A stretch of DNA of 25,069 bases from an uncultured Lachnospiraceae bacterium (lineage in GTDB: Bacteria; Bacillota; Clostridia; Lachnospirales; Lachnospiraceae). Of this stretch, positions 8,427 through 15,284 are shown piece after piece. The notes below the pieces were generated by a model. The model worked only from the letters and a program-made list of their open reading frames with translations, searched no databases and was not told the DNA's origin. Position 1 is the stretch's first letter. The number at the start of each line of letters is the position of its first letter. A program made the position numbers and the translations under genes. The DNA lies in contig CAJUDX010000046.1 of NCBI GenBank assembly GCA_910584785.1, positions 1 to 25,069 of the forward strand. Direction: 5' to 3'.

Positions 8427-8563
8427 GTGCAGCTGTCTGCAGGCGCAGATGGTGTTGCCTGATTGCTTTGGGCTGTGGTCAGGGCGGACATATGCTGCAT
8501 AAGATATAGAGAAAGTTTTAGCAGTGAAAGTTGCACCGCGTAAGTGCGGATGCAGGTGAGGAG
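8427..8563 (+). promoter_or_regulatory. Structured 5' leader of cysE with T-box-like sequence
   Basis: Complementary segments suggest a branched fold: 8428-8437 with 8487-8499 (TAT bulge), hairpin TCTGC/GCAGA (8436-8449) and CCTGA/TCAGG (8458-8483). A strong hairpin 8531-8555 (TGCACCGC with GCGG-A-TGCA, one A bulge, loop GTAAGT) ends three bases before the GAGGAG ribosome binding site. AAAGTTGCACCGCG at 8527-8540 matches 11 of 14 positions of the T-box consensus AGGGTGGNACCGCG, but the tRNA-binding TGGN is changed and no terminator is seen. A cysteine-responsive leader is possible but unproven. Confidence 0.35.
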
Positions 8564-8572
8564 AGTTGTACG

Positions 8573-9223
8573 ATGATTTTAAAAGATATTTGGCTGGATG
8601 TAAAGGCGGTGCAGGCCAGAGATCCGGCGGCGAGAACTGCTCTGGAGGTATTGCTTTTATACCAGGGAGTACATGCGCTGATATGGCACCGGTTCGCCCA
8701 TTGGTTTTACCAGCATCGGATGTTTTTTATTGCCCGTTTAATTTCGCAGATCAGTCGGTTTTTAACCCTGATTGAAATTCATCCCGGCGCACAGATGGGG
8801 CATGGGATATTAATCGACCATGGAAGCGGTGTGGTTATTGGGGAAACGGCTGTCGTGGGCGATAACTGTACGATTTACCAGGGTGTAACCCTGGGCGGCG
8901 TGGGCCTGAATAAGGGAAAACGTCATCCTACCTTGGGAAATAATGTTACCGTTGGCTGCGGGGCGAAGATCCTTGGTGCTTTTGAGGTGGGGGATAATTG
9001 TTCGATTGCGGCGAATGCTGTTTTGTTAAAGCCGCTGGAGGATAATGTTACCGCCGCAGGGATTCCGGCTCGTCCGGTAAAAAAAGATGGGATGAAGATT
9101 CCCAGGAACAGGGTGGTTCATTCGGAGGAAATTGAGCAGTTGAATGAGAGGATCGCCTGTCTGGAACAGGAAATTCGCAGACTGCAGAAGGAACGCAGGG
9201 AGAAGAGCGAAAAGAAGGGGTAA
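8573..9223 (+). CDS. cysE: Serine O-acetyltransferase CysE
   Basis: This 216-residue enzyme transfers acetyl from acetyl-CoA to L-serine, giving O-acetylserine, the carbon acceptor for cysteine synthesis. The short N-terminal helical part carries the conserved RDPAAR (16-21). A left-handed beta-helix of hexapeptide repeats follows (about 69-180), with IHPGAQMGHGILIDHGSG (His83 aligns with the catalytic His158 of the E. coli enzyme), VIGETAVVGDNC, YQGVTLGG and GKRHPTLG. The residue before IHPGA is Glu68 where E. coli has Asp. Residues 190-216 are a charged coiled coil. ATG 8573 is preceded by GAGGAG at nine bases; the in-frame TTG at 8531 lies inside a hairpin and is unlikely. The short form lacks the long N-terminal domain of enterobacterial CysE. 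No cysK is nearby. Confidence 0.93.
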   Translation: MILKDIWLDVKAVQARDPAARTALEVLLLYQGVHALIWHRFAHWFYQHRMFFIARLISQISRFLTLIEIHPGAQMGHGILIDHGSGVVIGETAVVGDNCTIYQGVTLGGVGLNKGKRHPTLGNNVTVGCGAKILGAFEVGDNCSIAANAVLLKPLEDNVTAAGIPARPVKKDGMKIPRNRVVHSEEIEQLNERIACLEQEIRRLQKERREKSEKKG

Positions 9224-9245
9224 AAAGGAAACCCTGAGCAGCAGG

Positions 9246-9279
9246 AAAAAGGCGGTTGCGTTGAGCAATGGCCTTTTTT
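9246..9279 (+). terminator. Rho-independent terminator after cysE
   Basis: AAAAAGGCGGTTGC (9246-9259) pairs with GCAATGGCCTTTTT (9265-9278), 14 positions with one mismatch and one G-T pair, loop GTTGA, T run 9274-9279. The A run on the 5' side could let it work in both directions. Confidence 0.9.
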
Positions 9280-9315
9280 CTCTGTTCTGCTGGCAGTCAG
9301 GCTGAAAGAAAACGA

Positions 9316-9344
9316 TAGATTCTATGGGGAAACTATGTTAGAAT
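9316..9344 (+). promoter_or_regulatory. Candidate promoter of the TtcA-family gene
   Basis: TAGATT (9316-9321), a 17-base spacer and TAGAAT (9339-9344) lie between the cysE terminator and the next gene, 40 bases before its start. The -35 is weak. Confidence 0.4.
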
Positions 9345-9384
9345 GGGAACGGAAAAAAGATTTATCCAGAGAGGAGGTTAGCCT

Positions 9385-10233
9385 ATGACCGACCGCTGTC
9401 GTCAGATAGAAAGAAGTATTATTAAAGATTTCCGCAAGACCATCTGGAAGCCGTTTATCCGTGGGTTAAATGAGTACCAGATGCTGCAGCCGGGGGACAA
9501 GGTTGCTGTCTGCATTTCCGGGGGCAAGGATTCGATGCTTCTTGCCAAGTGTATGCAGGAGATTCTCAGGCACGGCAAGATGGAGTTTGGTCTGTCTTTT
9601 TTGGTGATGGACCCAGGCTACCATCCGGCGAACCGTCAGCTGATTGAGGAGAATGCCAGACTTTTGGAAGTCCCGGTGCATATCTTTTCCTCCGATATTT
9701 TTAATACTGTGGCGGAGGTGGAACAATCGCCCTGCTATCTCTGCGCCAGGATGCGGAGGGGCTATCTGTATGCCCATGCGAAGGAACTGGGCTGTAATAA
9801 GATTGCCCTGGGCCATCACTTTGATGATGTTATCGAGACGATTTTAATGAGTATGCTTTACGGAGCCCAGGTCAATACGATGATGCCTAAGCTGCACAGC
9901 ACAAATTTTTCCGGGATGGAGCTGATCCGCCCGCTGTACTTTGTCAAGGAGGAAGATATTTTGCGCTGGAAAGAGGTAAACGGGCTTCGCTTTCTGCAGT
10001 GCGCCTGCCGTTTTACTGAGAAGATAGCTAAGGAGAGAGAGGAAGCAGGGGCGGGCGGAGACATCGTTAAAACATCGAAACGGCAGGAGATGAAGGAACT
10101 GATTCGTCAGTTTCGAACCATTAGTCCGCATATTGAGACCAATATTTTAAAAAGTGTGGAGAATGTCAACCTTGATGCCTGTCTGGGTTATGTGCAGCGC
10201 GGGGTGCGGCATCATTTTCTGGAAGAGTATTGA
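9385..10233 (+). CDS. TtcA-family PP-loop ATPase, probable tRNA thiolation enzyme
   Basis: This 282-residue cytoplasmic protein belongs to the TtcA/TtuA group of adenylating PP-loop enzymes. TtcA makes 2-thiocytidine at tRNA position 32. The PP-loop SGGKDS is at 45-50, a CYLC pair at 117-120, GHHFDDVIETILMSMLYGA follows, and a CAC pair is at 206-208. Two cysteines of the first pair plus one later cysteine hold the catalytic Fe-S cluster in TtcA, and all are present. GAGGAGG seven bases before ATG 9385 is a strong start signal. Clostridia often carry several such paralogues, so the exact tRNA target is uncertain. It follows a terminator and has its own candidate promoter. Confidence 0.85.
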   Translation: MTDRCRQIERSIIKDFRKTIWKPFIRGLNEYQMLQPGDKVAVCISGGKDSMLLAKCMQEILRHGKMEFGLSFLVMDPGYHPANRQLIEENARLLEVPVHIFSSDIFNTVAEVEQSPCYLCARMRRGYLYAHAKELGCNKIALGHHFDDVIETILMSMLYGAQVNTMMPKLHSTNFSGMELIRPLYFVKEEDILRWKEVNGLRFLQCACRFTEKIAKEREEAGAGGDIVKTSKRQEMKELIRQFRTISPHIETNILKSVENVNLDACLGYVQRGVRHHFLEEY

Positions 10234-10289
10234 AATGTTGAATGATTTATCCGGCTTTTGCATAAACTTTATTCTAAAGAGGACGTTAT

Positions 10290-10327
10290 CGCGCGGAGAA
10301 GCCTTTGGCTGTTTGGCTTTCTGCGCG
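10290..10327 (+). other. GC-rich stem-loop between the TtcA-family and DUF3794 genes
   Basis: CGCGCGGAGAAGCC (10290-10303) pairs with GGCTTTCTGCGCG (10315-10327) with one bulged base; the loop is 11 nt. No U run follows, so termination is unlikely. It lies 76 bases upstream of the next start codon and may be a leader structure or transcript end. Confidence 0.5.
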
Positions 10328-10403
10328 AAGCCGGCCCTGGAATTACACTTGGCAGAACGTCGCTGAGCGTTTCCGGGCAGAAATCAGGAAGGCGGTAAGG
10401 TTT

Positions 10404-11984
10404 ATGGAGCTGGTAAAAAAACAGATACATATGAATCGGGTGAAGGGAAGGGCGCTGACGCAGATAACGCTGGACGACGACTTTATTGTGCCGGATACCA
10501 TGGACGATATGGCACAGGTCCTTCTGACCACAGGCGAGGTTGCAGTGGATGCGGTTAAGCCCATGAATGAAAAGGTACAGATTAAGGGAAAGCTGGATTT
10601 TCAGGTGCTGTACAGGAAGGAGGAAGGAGGGCTTCAGACTTTGGCAGGTTCCATTCTCTTTGACGAGACGGTGAATGTTTCTGACTTGGAGGAGCGGGAC
10701 GAGGTAAGTCTGACCTGGGATCTGGAAGATTTAACGGCGGAAATGATTCATTCACGCAAGCTGGGAATAAAAGCATTGATTGGCTTTTCTATCCAGGCCG
10801 AGGGACTTACCGAGGAATCTGCGGCAGTAGATGTGGGGATGGAGCCGGAGGAAGAGGTGCAGGTGCGCAAGGAACAGATGGAGGTGGCTTCCATTGCCGT
10901 GCGCCGCAGGGATACCTTCCGCATCCAGGAAGATATCACCCTTCCGGCAAATAAGCCCAATGTCGATCGTCTGCTCTGGAAGGAGATGCGCCTGCGGGGG
11001 ATAAATACGCGGCCTCTGGACGGCAAGCTGTTAATCAGCGGCGATTTGATGATTTTTTTACTGTATGTGGGTGAGGGGGAAAATATTCCGGTGCAGTGGG
11101 TGGAGGAAAGCATTCCTTTTTCCGGGGAAATGGATCTTTCTGAAAGCGCGGAGGATATGGTTCCCATGGTCAATGTGCGCCTGGCACATAAGGAGCTGGA
11201 GGCAAAGCCGGACTATGACGGGGAAATGCGCGAGTTTGGGGCGGATGCTGTGCTGGATTTAGATATTCGTCTTTACCAGGAAGAGGATATGACCCTGCTT
11301 GGCGATCTGTATTCCACACGGGAGGAGTTAGAGCCGGTGATGAAATCCGCCCGTTTTCAGCAGATATTGGCAAAGAATGCCTGTAAGTGCAAATTGGCGG
11401 AAAAGTTCAGCTTAAACGACAGCCGCCAGATTCTTCAGATCTGCCGGAGTGACGGGACAGTAAAACTGGATGAGGTCAGCGTGGCGGAGGATGGTCTGCT
11501 GCTGGAAGGCATTTTGGAATTATCGCTGTTGTACTTAACCAGCGATGATGTATCGCCCATCCAGTCCGAGCAGTTCGCTATTCCCTACCAGTGCAGTGCG
11601 ACTGCGCCGGGTGTAACTCAGGAGTGCATTTATCAGGTGATTCCTGGGTTAGAGCAGTTAACTGCAGTGATGCTTGGCGGAAATTCCGTGGAGATTAAGG
11701 CCGTGGTTAATCTGGAGGTGCTGGTGCAGAAGCCGGTGGAACAGCCCGTTATTGTGGGGGTGGAGGAAAGGCCGCTGGATCTGGAACGGCTGCAGAAGCT
11801 TCCGGGTATTGTGGGTTATATCGTACAGCCAGAAGATGACTTATGGGGAATTGCCAAGGAATTTCACACTACGATGGAATCGGTGCGGGAGGCAAACGGA
11901 CTGGAGGATGGTCAGGTACGGGCAGGACAGAAGTTGATTTTAGTGAAAGAAATTGGAAACATGCACAATTTTACGAAAATGTGA
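10404..11984 (+). CDS. DUF3794 and LysM domain protein, sporulation-type
   Basis: A 526-residue protein built from repeated DUF3794 modules (about 1-450), each ending in strands like VQIKGKLDFQVLYRKEEGG and LLISGDLMIFLLYVGEGENI. A C-terminal LysM domain follows (about 470-518, YIVQPEDDLWGIAKEFHTTM), predicted to bind peptidoglycan. This combination is common in Clostridia and resembles SpoVID/SafA-type spore-coat assembly proteins. No signal peptide is present, which fits assembly on the forespore surface from the mother cell side. ATG 10404 is chosen because AGGAAGG lies 11 bases upstream; an in-frame TTG at 10305 lies within a strong stem-loop. Sporulation role is an inference from family knowledge. 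A weak terminator follows at about 12045. Confidence 0.85.
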   Translation: MELVKKQIHMNRVKGRALTQITLDDDFIVPDTMDDMAQVLLTTGEVAVDAVKPMNEKVQIKGKLDFQVLYRKEEGGLQTLAGSILFDETVNVSDLEERDEVSLTWDLEDLTAEMIHSRKLGIKALIGFSIQAEGLTEESAAVDVGMEPEEEVQVRKEQMEVASIAVRRRDTFRIQEDITLPANKPNVDRLLWKEMRLRGINTRPLDGKLLISGDLMIFLLYVGEGENIPVQWVEESIPFSGEMDLSESAEDMVPMVNVRLAHKELEAKPDYDGEMREFGADAVLDLDIRLYQEEDMTLLGDLYSTREELEPVMKSARFQQILAKNACKCKLAEKFSLNDSRQILQICRSDGTVKLDEVSVAEDGLLLEGILELSLLYLTSDDVSPIQSEQFAIPYQCSATAPGVTQECIYQVIPGLEQLTAVMLGGNSVEIKAVVNLEVLVQKPVEQPVIVGVEERPLDLERLQKLPGIVGYIVQPEDDLWGIAKEFHTTMESVREANGLEDGQVRAGQKLILVKEIGNMHNFTKM

Positions 11985-12044
11985 TATATTAAGAGTAGGG
12001 TGTAGCCAAACGACAGGTACACACAGAGCCTTTGTTTATGCTGT

Positions 12045-12064
12045 GCATCCAGCTGGTGCTTTTT
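12045..12064 (+). terminator. Weak terminator candidate after the DUF3794/LysM gene
   Basis: GCATCC (12045-12050) pairs with GGTGC (12055-12059) around an AGCT loop with one bulged T, followed by five T residues. The short stem makes this marginal. Confidence 0.4.
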
Positions 12065-12093
12065 CATAGATTCGGGCAGTTCTCTGATCCGGG

Positions 12094-12126
12094 CGGCTGC
12101 GGCGTTATTGCAAGACGCCGATGCCG
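12094..12126 (+). other. Hairpin in the leader of the GIY-YIG gene
   Basis: CGGCGT (12100-12105) pairs with ACGCCG (12115-12120), extended past a 2x2 internal loop by CGGC/GCCG (12094-12097 with 12123-12126). There is no U run. It ends 37 bases before the start codon; function unknown. Confidence 0.45.
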
Positions 12127-12163
12127 TTTACATAGTGAAAGTGCGGCTGGGTGCACAGGGTAA

Positions 12164-12499
12164 ATGACGGCAGGATTTTGGGATAAGGGAATGGAAGATA
12201 AGTACTTAGAAATAAAAGAAATGGCAAAGCCGGGTGAGAATGTCGCTTACCTGGTATTGTGCAGGGATAATACGCTCTACTGCGGCTGGACAAATGATTT
12301 GGACAAGCGGGTAAAGGCACATAATGAGGGAAAAGGGGCAAAATATACGAAAAGCCGCCGCCCGGTCAGTCTGGTTTACTGGGAAGTTTTTTCCAGCAAA
12401 CAAGAAGCAATGCGCCGGGAGGCGGCAATTAAGCGGTTAAACCGGAGGGAAAAAGCCGAACTAATCCGGCAGTTTATGCAACAAAACAGTACATCATAA
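12164..12499 (+). CDS. GIY-YIG domain protein, YhbQ/UPF0213-like
   Basis: A 111-residue single-domain GIY-YIG nuclease-like protein. The core runs from VAYLVLCRDNTLYCGWTNDL (GIY replaced by AYL, YIG by YCG) through the conserved arginine in LDKRVKAHNEGKGAKYTKSRRP and the glutamate of LVYWE. It ends with the REAAIKRLNRREKAELI helix typical of the YhbQ subgroup. These small proteins are widespread; DNA-repair roles have been proposed but the Clostridia member's job is unknown. About 26 residues precede the domain and the ribosome binding site before ATG 12164 is poor, so a later start (ATG 12191) is possible. Its last 26 bases overlap the 3' end of the convergent hemolysin-III gene. Confidence 0.87.
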   Translation: MTAGFWDKGMEDKYLEIKEMAKPGENVAYLVLCRDNTLYCGWTNDLDKRVKAHNEGKGAKYTKSRRPVSLVYWEVFSSKQEAMRREAAIKRLNRREKAELIRQFMQQNSTS

Positions 12500-13124
12500 T
12501 ATAATGGCAGAAGCTTCCGCCCATCACAAAGAGATGAAAGATTTCATGGGAGCCGAAGTTTTTGTGGCGGGAATTAAAAATGGGAAGCTTAAGTGCATAG
12601 ATAACACCGCCCATTGTGTAAATAATTCCCCCTGCCAAAAGCCATCCAAAGCCTGCCCGTGGCAGTGCGTGGATGATTCGGGTAAAGGCCAGGATGCAAA
12701 CCCATCCCATGGCAATATAGAGAAGGGAAGAAAACCACTTGGGACAGGTGATCCAGCACGCTTTGATGAGAATACCCGCAGCGGCGATGCCCCAAACTAA
12801 GGCCAGCAGGCTCCATCCGGTCTTATCGCCCAGAACCACCATGCAGACCGGCGTATAGGTTCCGGCAATCAGGATGAAGATCATCATGTGATCCAGTTTG
12901 CGGAGCCATTGGTTAATGGCAGGGGAAATATCTAAGGTATGGTAAATGGTACTGGCGGCATAGAGTAAAATCATACTGAAAATAAAAATAGTAAGGGCTG
13001 TCAGATGGATGGAACCTGGTTCGCGGGCGGCTTTTAAAAGCAGTGGTGTGGCAGCCAGGATAGCGGCAACCATGGCAACGAAATGGGTAATGGCACTGCC
13101 CGGATCTTTAATATGAAGTTTCAT
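12474..13124 (-). CDS. Hemolysin III / PAQR-family membrane protein
   Basis: A 216-residue integral membrane protein with about seven hydrophobic segments. The family's metal-site motifs are visible: SxxYH in YAASTIYHTLDI (about 58-69), the aspartate of RKLDHMMIFILIAGTYTP, and the C-terminal GSHEIFHLFVMGGSFCHY histidines. Bacterial members (YqfA/HlyIII) are related to eukaryotic adiponectin/progestin receptors; the hemolysin name is historical and the actual activity, perhaps a zinc-dependent lipid hydrolase or membrane-homeostasis role, is unsettled. GAGGAGGA precedes the ATG with good spacing. Its promoter would lie in the AT-rich gap to the right. It converges on, and overlaps by 26 bases, the GIY-YIG gene. 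Confidence 0.92.
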   Translation of the reverse strand: MKLHIKDPGSAITHFVAMVAAILAATPLLLKAAREPGSIHLTALTIFIFSMILLYAASTIYHTLDISPAINQWLRKLDHMMIFILIAGTYTPVCMVVLGDKTGWSLLALVWGIAAAGILIKACWITCPKWFSSLLYIAMGWVCILAFTRIIHALPRAGFGWLLAGGIIYTMGGVIYALKLPIFNSRHKNFGSHEIFHLFVMGGSFCHYIMMYCFVA

Positions 13125-13149
13125 CAGTGTCCTCCTCTTTTTGGGTGGT

Positions 13150-13258
13150 GAGATAATTTAACGGGTTAAGCTGATTCGATTATCATTTAATATAATTATA
13201 ATAACTATTATATGTAGTATTGAAAACTATATGTACTTATACTATACATCTTTTTTGG
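13150..13258. promoter_or_regulatory. AT-rich divergent intergenic region
   Basis: By my count 13171-13250 is 81% A+T. It separates the minus-strand hemolysin-III gene from the plus-strand pseudouridine synthase gene and should hold both promoters. One minus-strand candidate is TTTTCA (complement of 13221-13226) and TATTAT (complement of 13198-13203) at 17 bases. TATATGTA occurs twice, 19 bases apart (13209-13216, 13228-13235), as a possible operator. It could also serve as an easily melted element next to the DnaA-box cluster that starts at 13476. Confidence 0.5.
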
Positions 13259-13358
13259 TGGTTTGGCAAGTGATTTTTTTCATGAAAAAGAAAGAGAGTT
13301 TCCTGTATTTTCAGGAAAAAGGAACAAAGACTTAAGGAAGAAAGGATACCAGCGGGAG

Positions 13359-14120
13359 ATGTTAACAATACTTTATGAAGATAAGGAAATTATCGTAGCA
13401 GTAAAGCCTTCGGGGGTGGAGTCGCAGTCTTCCAGGGGATTTTCTCAGGATATGGTGAGTATGCTTTCACGTCACTTATACACAAAGTTATCCACAGATT
13501 GGGGAAAAGTATCCACAAATCAGTGCGGGATGGGGAAAAAGGATGCCGTACCCTATATTGGAGTTATCCACAGGCTGGACAAGCCGGTTTCGGGGGTTAT
13601 GGTTTACGCAAAGACCAGAAAAGCCGCTGCAGTACTGAGTAATCAGGTGAAAGAGGGATGGATGAATAAGGTATATGCTGCGGTAATTTGTGGAAAGCCT
13701 GTGGATAATGTGGGTAACTTTGTGGATTATTTGCGAAAAGAGGGGAAAGGTAACTGCTCGGTGATTGTGGATAAATCGGCAGAGGGTGCAAAGCGGGCAG
13801 AACTGGAATACCAGGTGCTTGGAAGCTGTATGGTGGAAGATGTCGCGGGAAGGGAAGAGATCCTTTCCCTGGTTGAAGTTCACTTGCTGACAGGGCGCCA
13901 CCATCAGATTCGCGTGCAGTTTGCCAGCCGGGGGATGCCGCTGTGGGGAGATAACCGCTACCACCCGGACTTTGCCCAGGGAAGGCGCCGGGGAAGTATT
14001 GCGCTTTGCGGGACGAAGCTTTCATTTATGCATCCTTCGCGCAGGGAAACCATGACCTTTTCGACTTGTCCGCAGGACGGGGCCTTTGCCTGGTTTAAAC
14101 CGATACTTTCGCAAAATTAA
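13359..14120 (+). CDS. RluA-family pseudouridine synthase
   Basis: A 253-residue enzyme that isomerises uridine in RNA. It begins LTILYEDKEIIVAVKPSGV and carries the catalytic VIHRLDKPVSGVMVYAKT (Asp74). Later come NKVYAAVICG, the LLTGRHHQIRVQFASRGMPLWGD signature and a C-terminal KLSFMHPSRRE. There is no S4 domain, so the target (rRNA or tRNA) is open. Between MVSMLSRH and PYIGVIHRLD there are about 24 residues (LYTKLSTDWGKVSTN and on), longer than I expect for the family, and the DNA of this insert carries DnaA-box sequences. ATG 13359 fits the family start; AAAGGA is 12 bases upstream. An in-frame TTG at 13263 would add 32 residues of unfamiliar sequence. Confidence 0.88.
   Translation: MLTILYEDKEIIVAVKPSGVESQSSRGFSQDMVSMLSRHLYTKLSTDWGKVSTNQCGMGKKDAVPYIGVIHRLDKPVSGVMVYAKTRKAAAVLSNQVKEGWMNKVYAAVICGKPVDNVGNFVDYLRKEGKGNCSVIVDKSAEGAKRAELEYQVLGSCMVEDVAGREEILSLVEVHLLTGRHHQIRVQFASRGMPLWGDNRYHPDFAQGRRRGSIALCGTKLSFMHPSRRETMTFSTCPQDGAFAWFKPILSQN
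13476..13774. promoter_or_regulatory. Cluster of DnaA-box sequences inside the pseudouridine synthase gene
   Basis: Perfect TTATNCACA matches: 13476-13484 (TTATACACA, +), 13488-13496 (TTATCCACA, +), 13564-13572 (TTATCCACA, +), 13700-13708 and 13766-13774 (TGTGGATAA, minus-strand boxes). One-mismatch sites: 13509-13517 (GTATCCACA) and 13721-13729 (TGTGGATTA). The first three boxes start at spacings of 12 and 21 bases. The boxes fall on different codon contexts (L-S-T, V-I-H, V-D-N, V-D-K). In the other 24.7 kb I noticed only two perfect matches (1531, 19112). DnaA binding is inferred. Confidence 0.6.
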
Positions 14121-14192
14121 TGTCAATCTCTTCCATGCATAATTTTCACCTTCAGACACATACTAGTACTGCACAAAGGAAGTACGAAAATG

Positions 14193-14210
14193 ATTTGCCG
14201 GAAGGCAAAT
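14193..14210 (+). other. Small GNRA-capped hairpin in the leader of the AI-2E family gene
   Basis: ATTTGCC (14193-14199) and GGCAAAT (14204-14210) form a perfect 7-bp stem closed by GGAA, ending 23 bases before the start codon and 13 before the AGGTGA ribosome binding site. It has no U run and leaves the site exposed; role unknown. Confidence 0.5.
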
Positions 14211-14233
14211 GAATATAAGAAACAGGTGAGTCC

Positions 14234-15283
14234 ATGGGAGTGCCGAATAAGAAACTGAAGAAATTAATGATGATCACGGGAATTGCGCTTGGGGTGTATG
14301 CAGGATTTAAGTATCTGCTTCCCCTCGTAATTCCTTTTTTCCTTGCCCTGGGTCTTGCCGAAGGATTAAGGCCTGCGGCGCTGTGGATGCAGAAAAAGAT
14401 GAGCTGTACATGGAAAAAGAAACGGCTTGAACTTCCGCTTGGCGTGTGGGGCACGGTGCTTCTTTTGGGGGTCAGCCTGGGGATAGGGGTGCTTTTTTTC
14501 TGGGCCGGGAAGAAGATGCTGCAGGAAGGGCGCCTTTTGCTGGATAACCTCCCGCAGTTTATCGAAGAGGTTGATCGTATGTTAAGTGCCTGGTGTGAAC
14601 GCCTGGAACTGGCATTTCAGCTGGAGAAAAACAGTGCTGTCCATATCGCGCGGGAAATGCTGGAAAATCTTCTTAGCTACGTTGCCTCGCGCATCATGCC
14701 CTATGTGATGGGAAATTCTATGCTGTGGCTGACAGCCTTTGTTCATGTTATGATATTTTTTGTGGTATTGTTTTTTGGAACGGTGCTGGCACTTCAGGAG
14801 GGCGAGGAAATCCACCGCTATTTCCGCCAATCTCTGTTTCGCCAGGAGTACCGGGAAATGGTCAGAATATTAAAAGTGGTAGGTGCGGCATATGGGAAAA
14901 CGCAGCTTCTTATTCTAATGGGAACCATAGCTATCTGCACAGGCGGATTATTTTTGATGGATAATCCTTACTATGGTATTCTCGGTGTAATTATCGGACT
15001 GTTGGATGCCCTTCCCTTTATCGGTACAGGAACGGTGATTTTTCCCTGGGCCGCCCTTTGTTTTGTGCAGGGCAATGGAAAAAAGGCAGCACTTCTCATG
15101 GCAATCTACCTTCTGTGCTACCTTCTCCGTCAGATTATGGAATCCCGAATGATGGGGAGGGATGCCGGCCTTTCCCCGTTTTTAACACTGGCGGCGGTTT
15201 ATATCGGGATTCAATTATTTGGTATTTGGGGAGTGGTGCTTGGACCGCTGTATTTTTTAATTCTGCGGGAATCCATAGGATAA
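14234..15283 (+). CDS. AI-2E family membrane protein, YtvI-like
   Basis: A 349-residue polytopic membrane protein of the AI-2E (UPF0118) family. Hydrophobic segments cluster at about 10-45, 70-95, 155-190 and 230-345. The central soluble part (about 95-155) is amphipathic, and the C-terminal half has the family hallmark GLLDALPFIGTGTVIFPWA (about 258-276) and AVYIGIQLFGIWGVVLGPLY. Members include the TqsA autoinducer exporter, Na+/H+ antiporters and the sporulation protein YtvI; overall look and length fit YtvI best, but transport activity cannot be assigned. AGGTGA precedes ATG 14234. It ends one base before the stop of the convergent phosphodiesterase gene, leaving no room for a terminator between them. 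Confidence 0.88.
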   Translation: MGVPNKKLKKLMMITGIALGVYAGFKYLLPLVIPFFLALGLAEGLRPAALWMQKKMSCTWKKKRLELPLGVWGTVLLLGVSLGIGVLFFWAGKKMLQEGRLLLDNLPQFIEEVDRMLSAWCERLELAFQLEKNSAVHIAREMLENLLSYVASRIMPYVMGNSMLWLTAFVHVMIFFVVLFFGTVLALQEGEEIHRYFRQSLFRQEYREMVRILKVVGAAYGKTQLLILMGTIAICTGGLFLMDNPYYGILGVIIGLLDALPFIGTGTVIFPWAALCFVQGNGKKAALLMAIYLLCYLLRQIMESRMMGRDAGLSPFLTLAAVYIGIQLFGIWGVVLGPLYFLILRESIG

Positions 15284-15284
15284 A

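Noticed and set aside
8527..8540. Functional T-box riboswitch upstream of cysE
   Set aside because: ACCGCG and flanking bases match, but the TGGN that pairs with the tRNA end reads TTGC and there is no terminator; reported only as a structured leader.
10305..10403. TTG start extending the DUF3794/LysM protein
   Set aside because: The sequence overlaps a strong stem-loop and is not DUF3794-like; ATG 10404 fits better.
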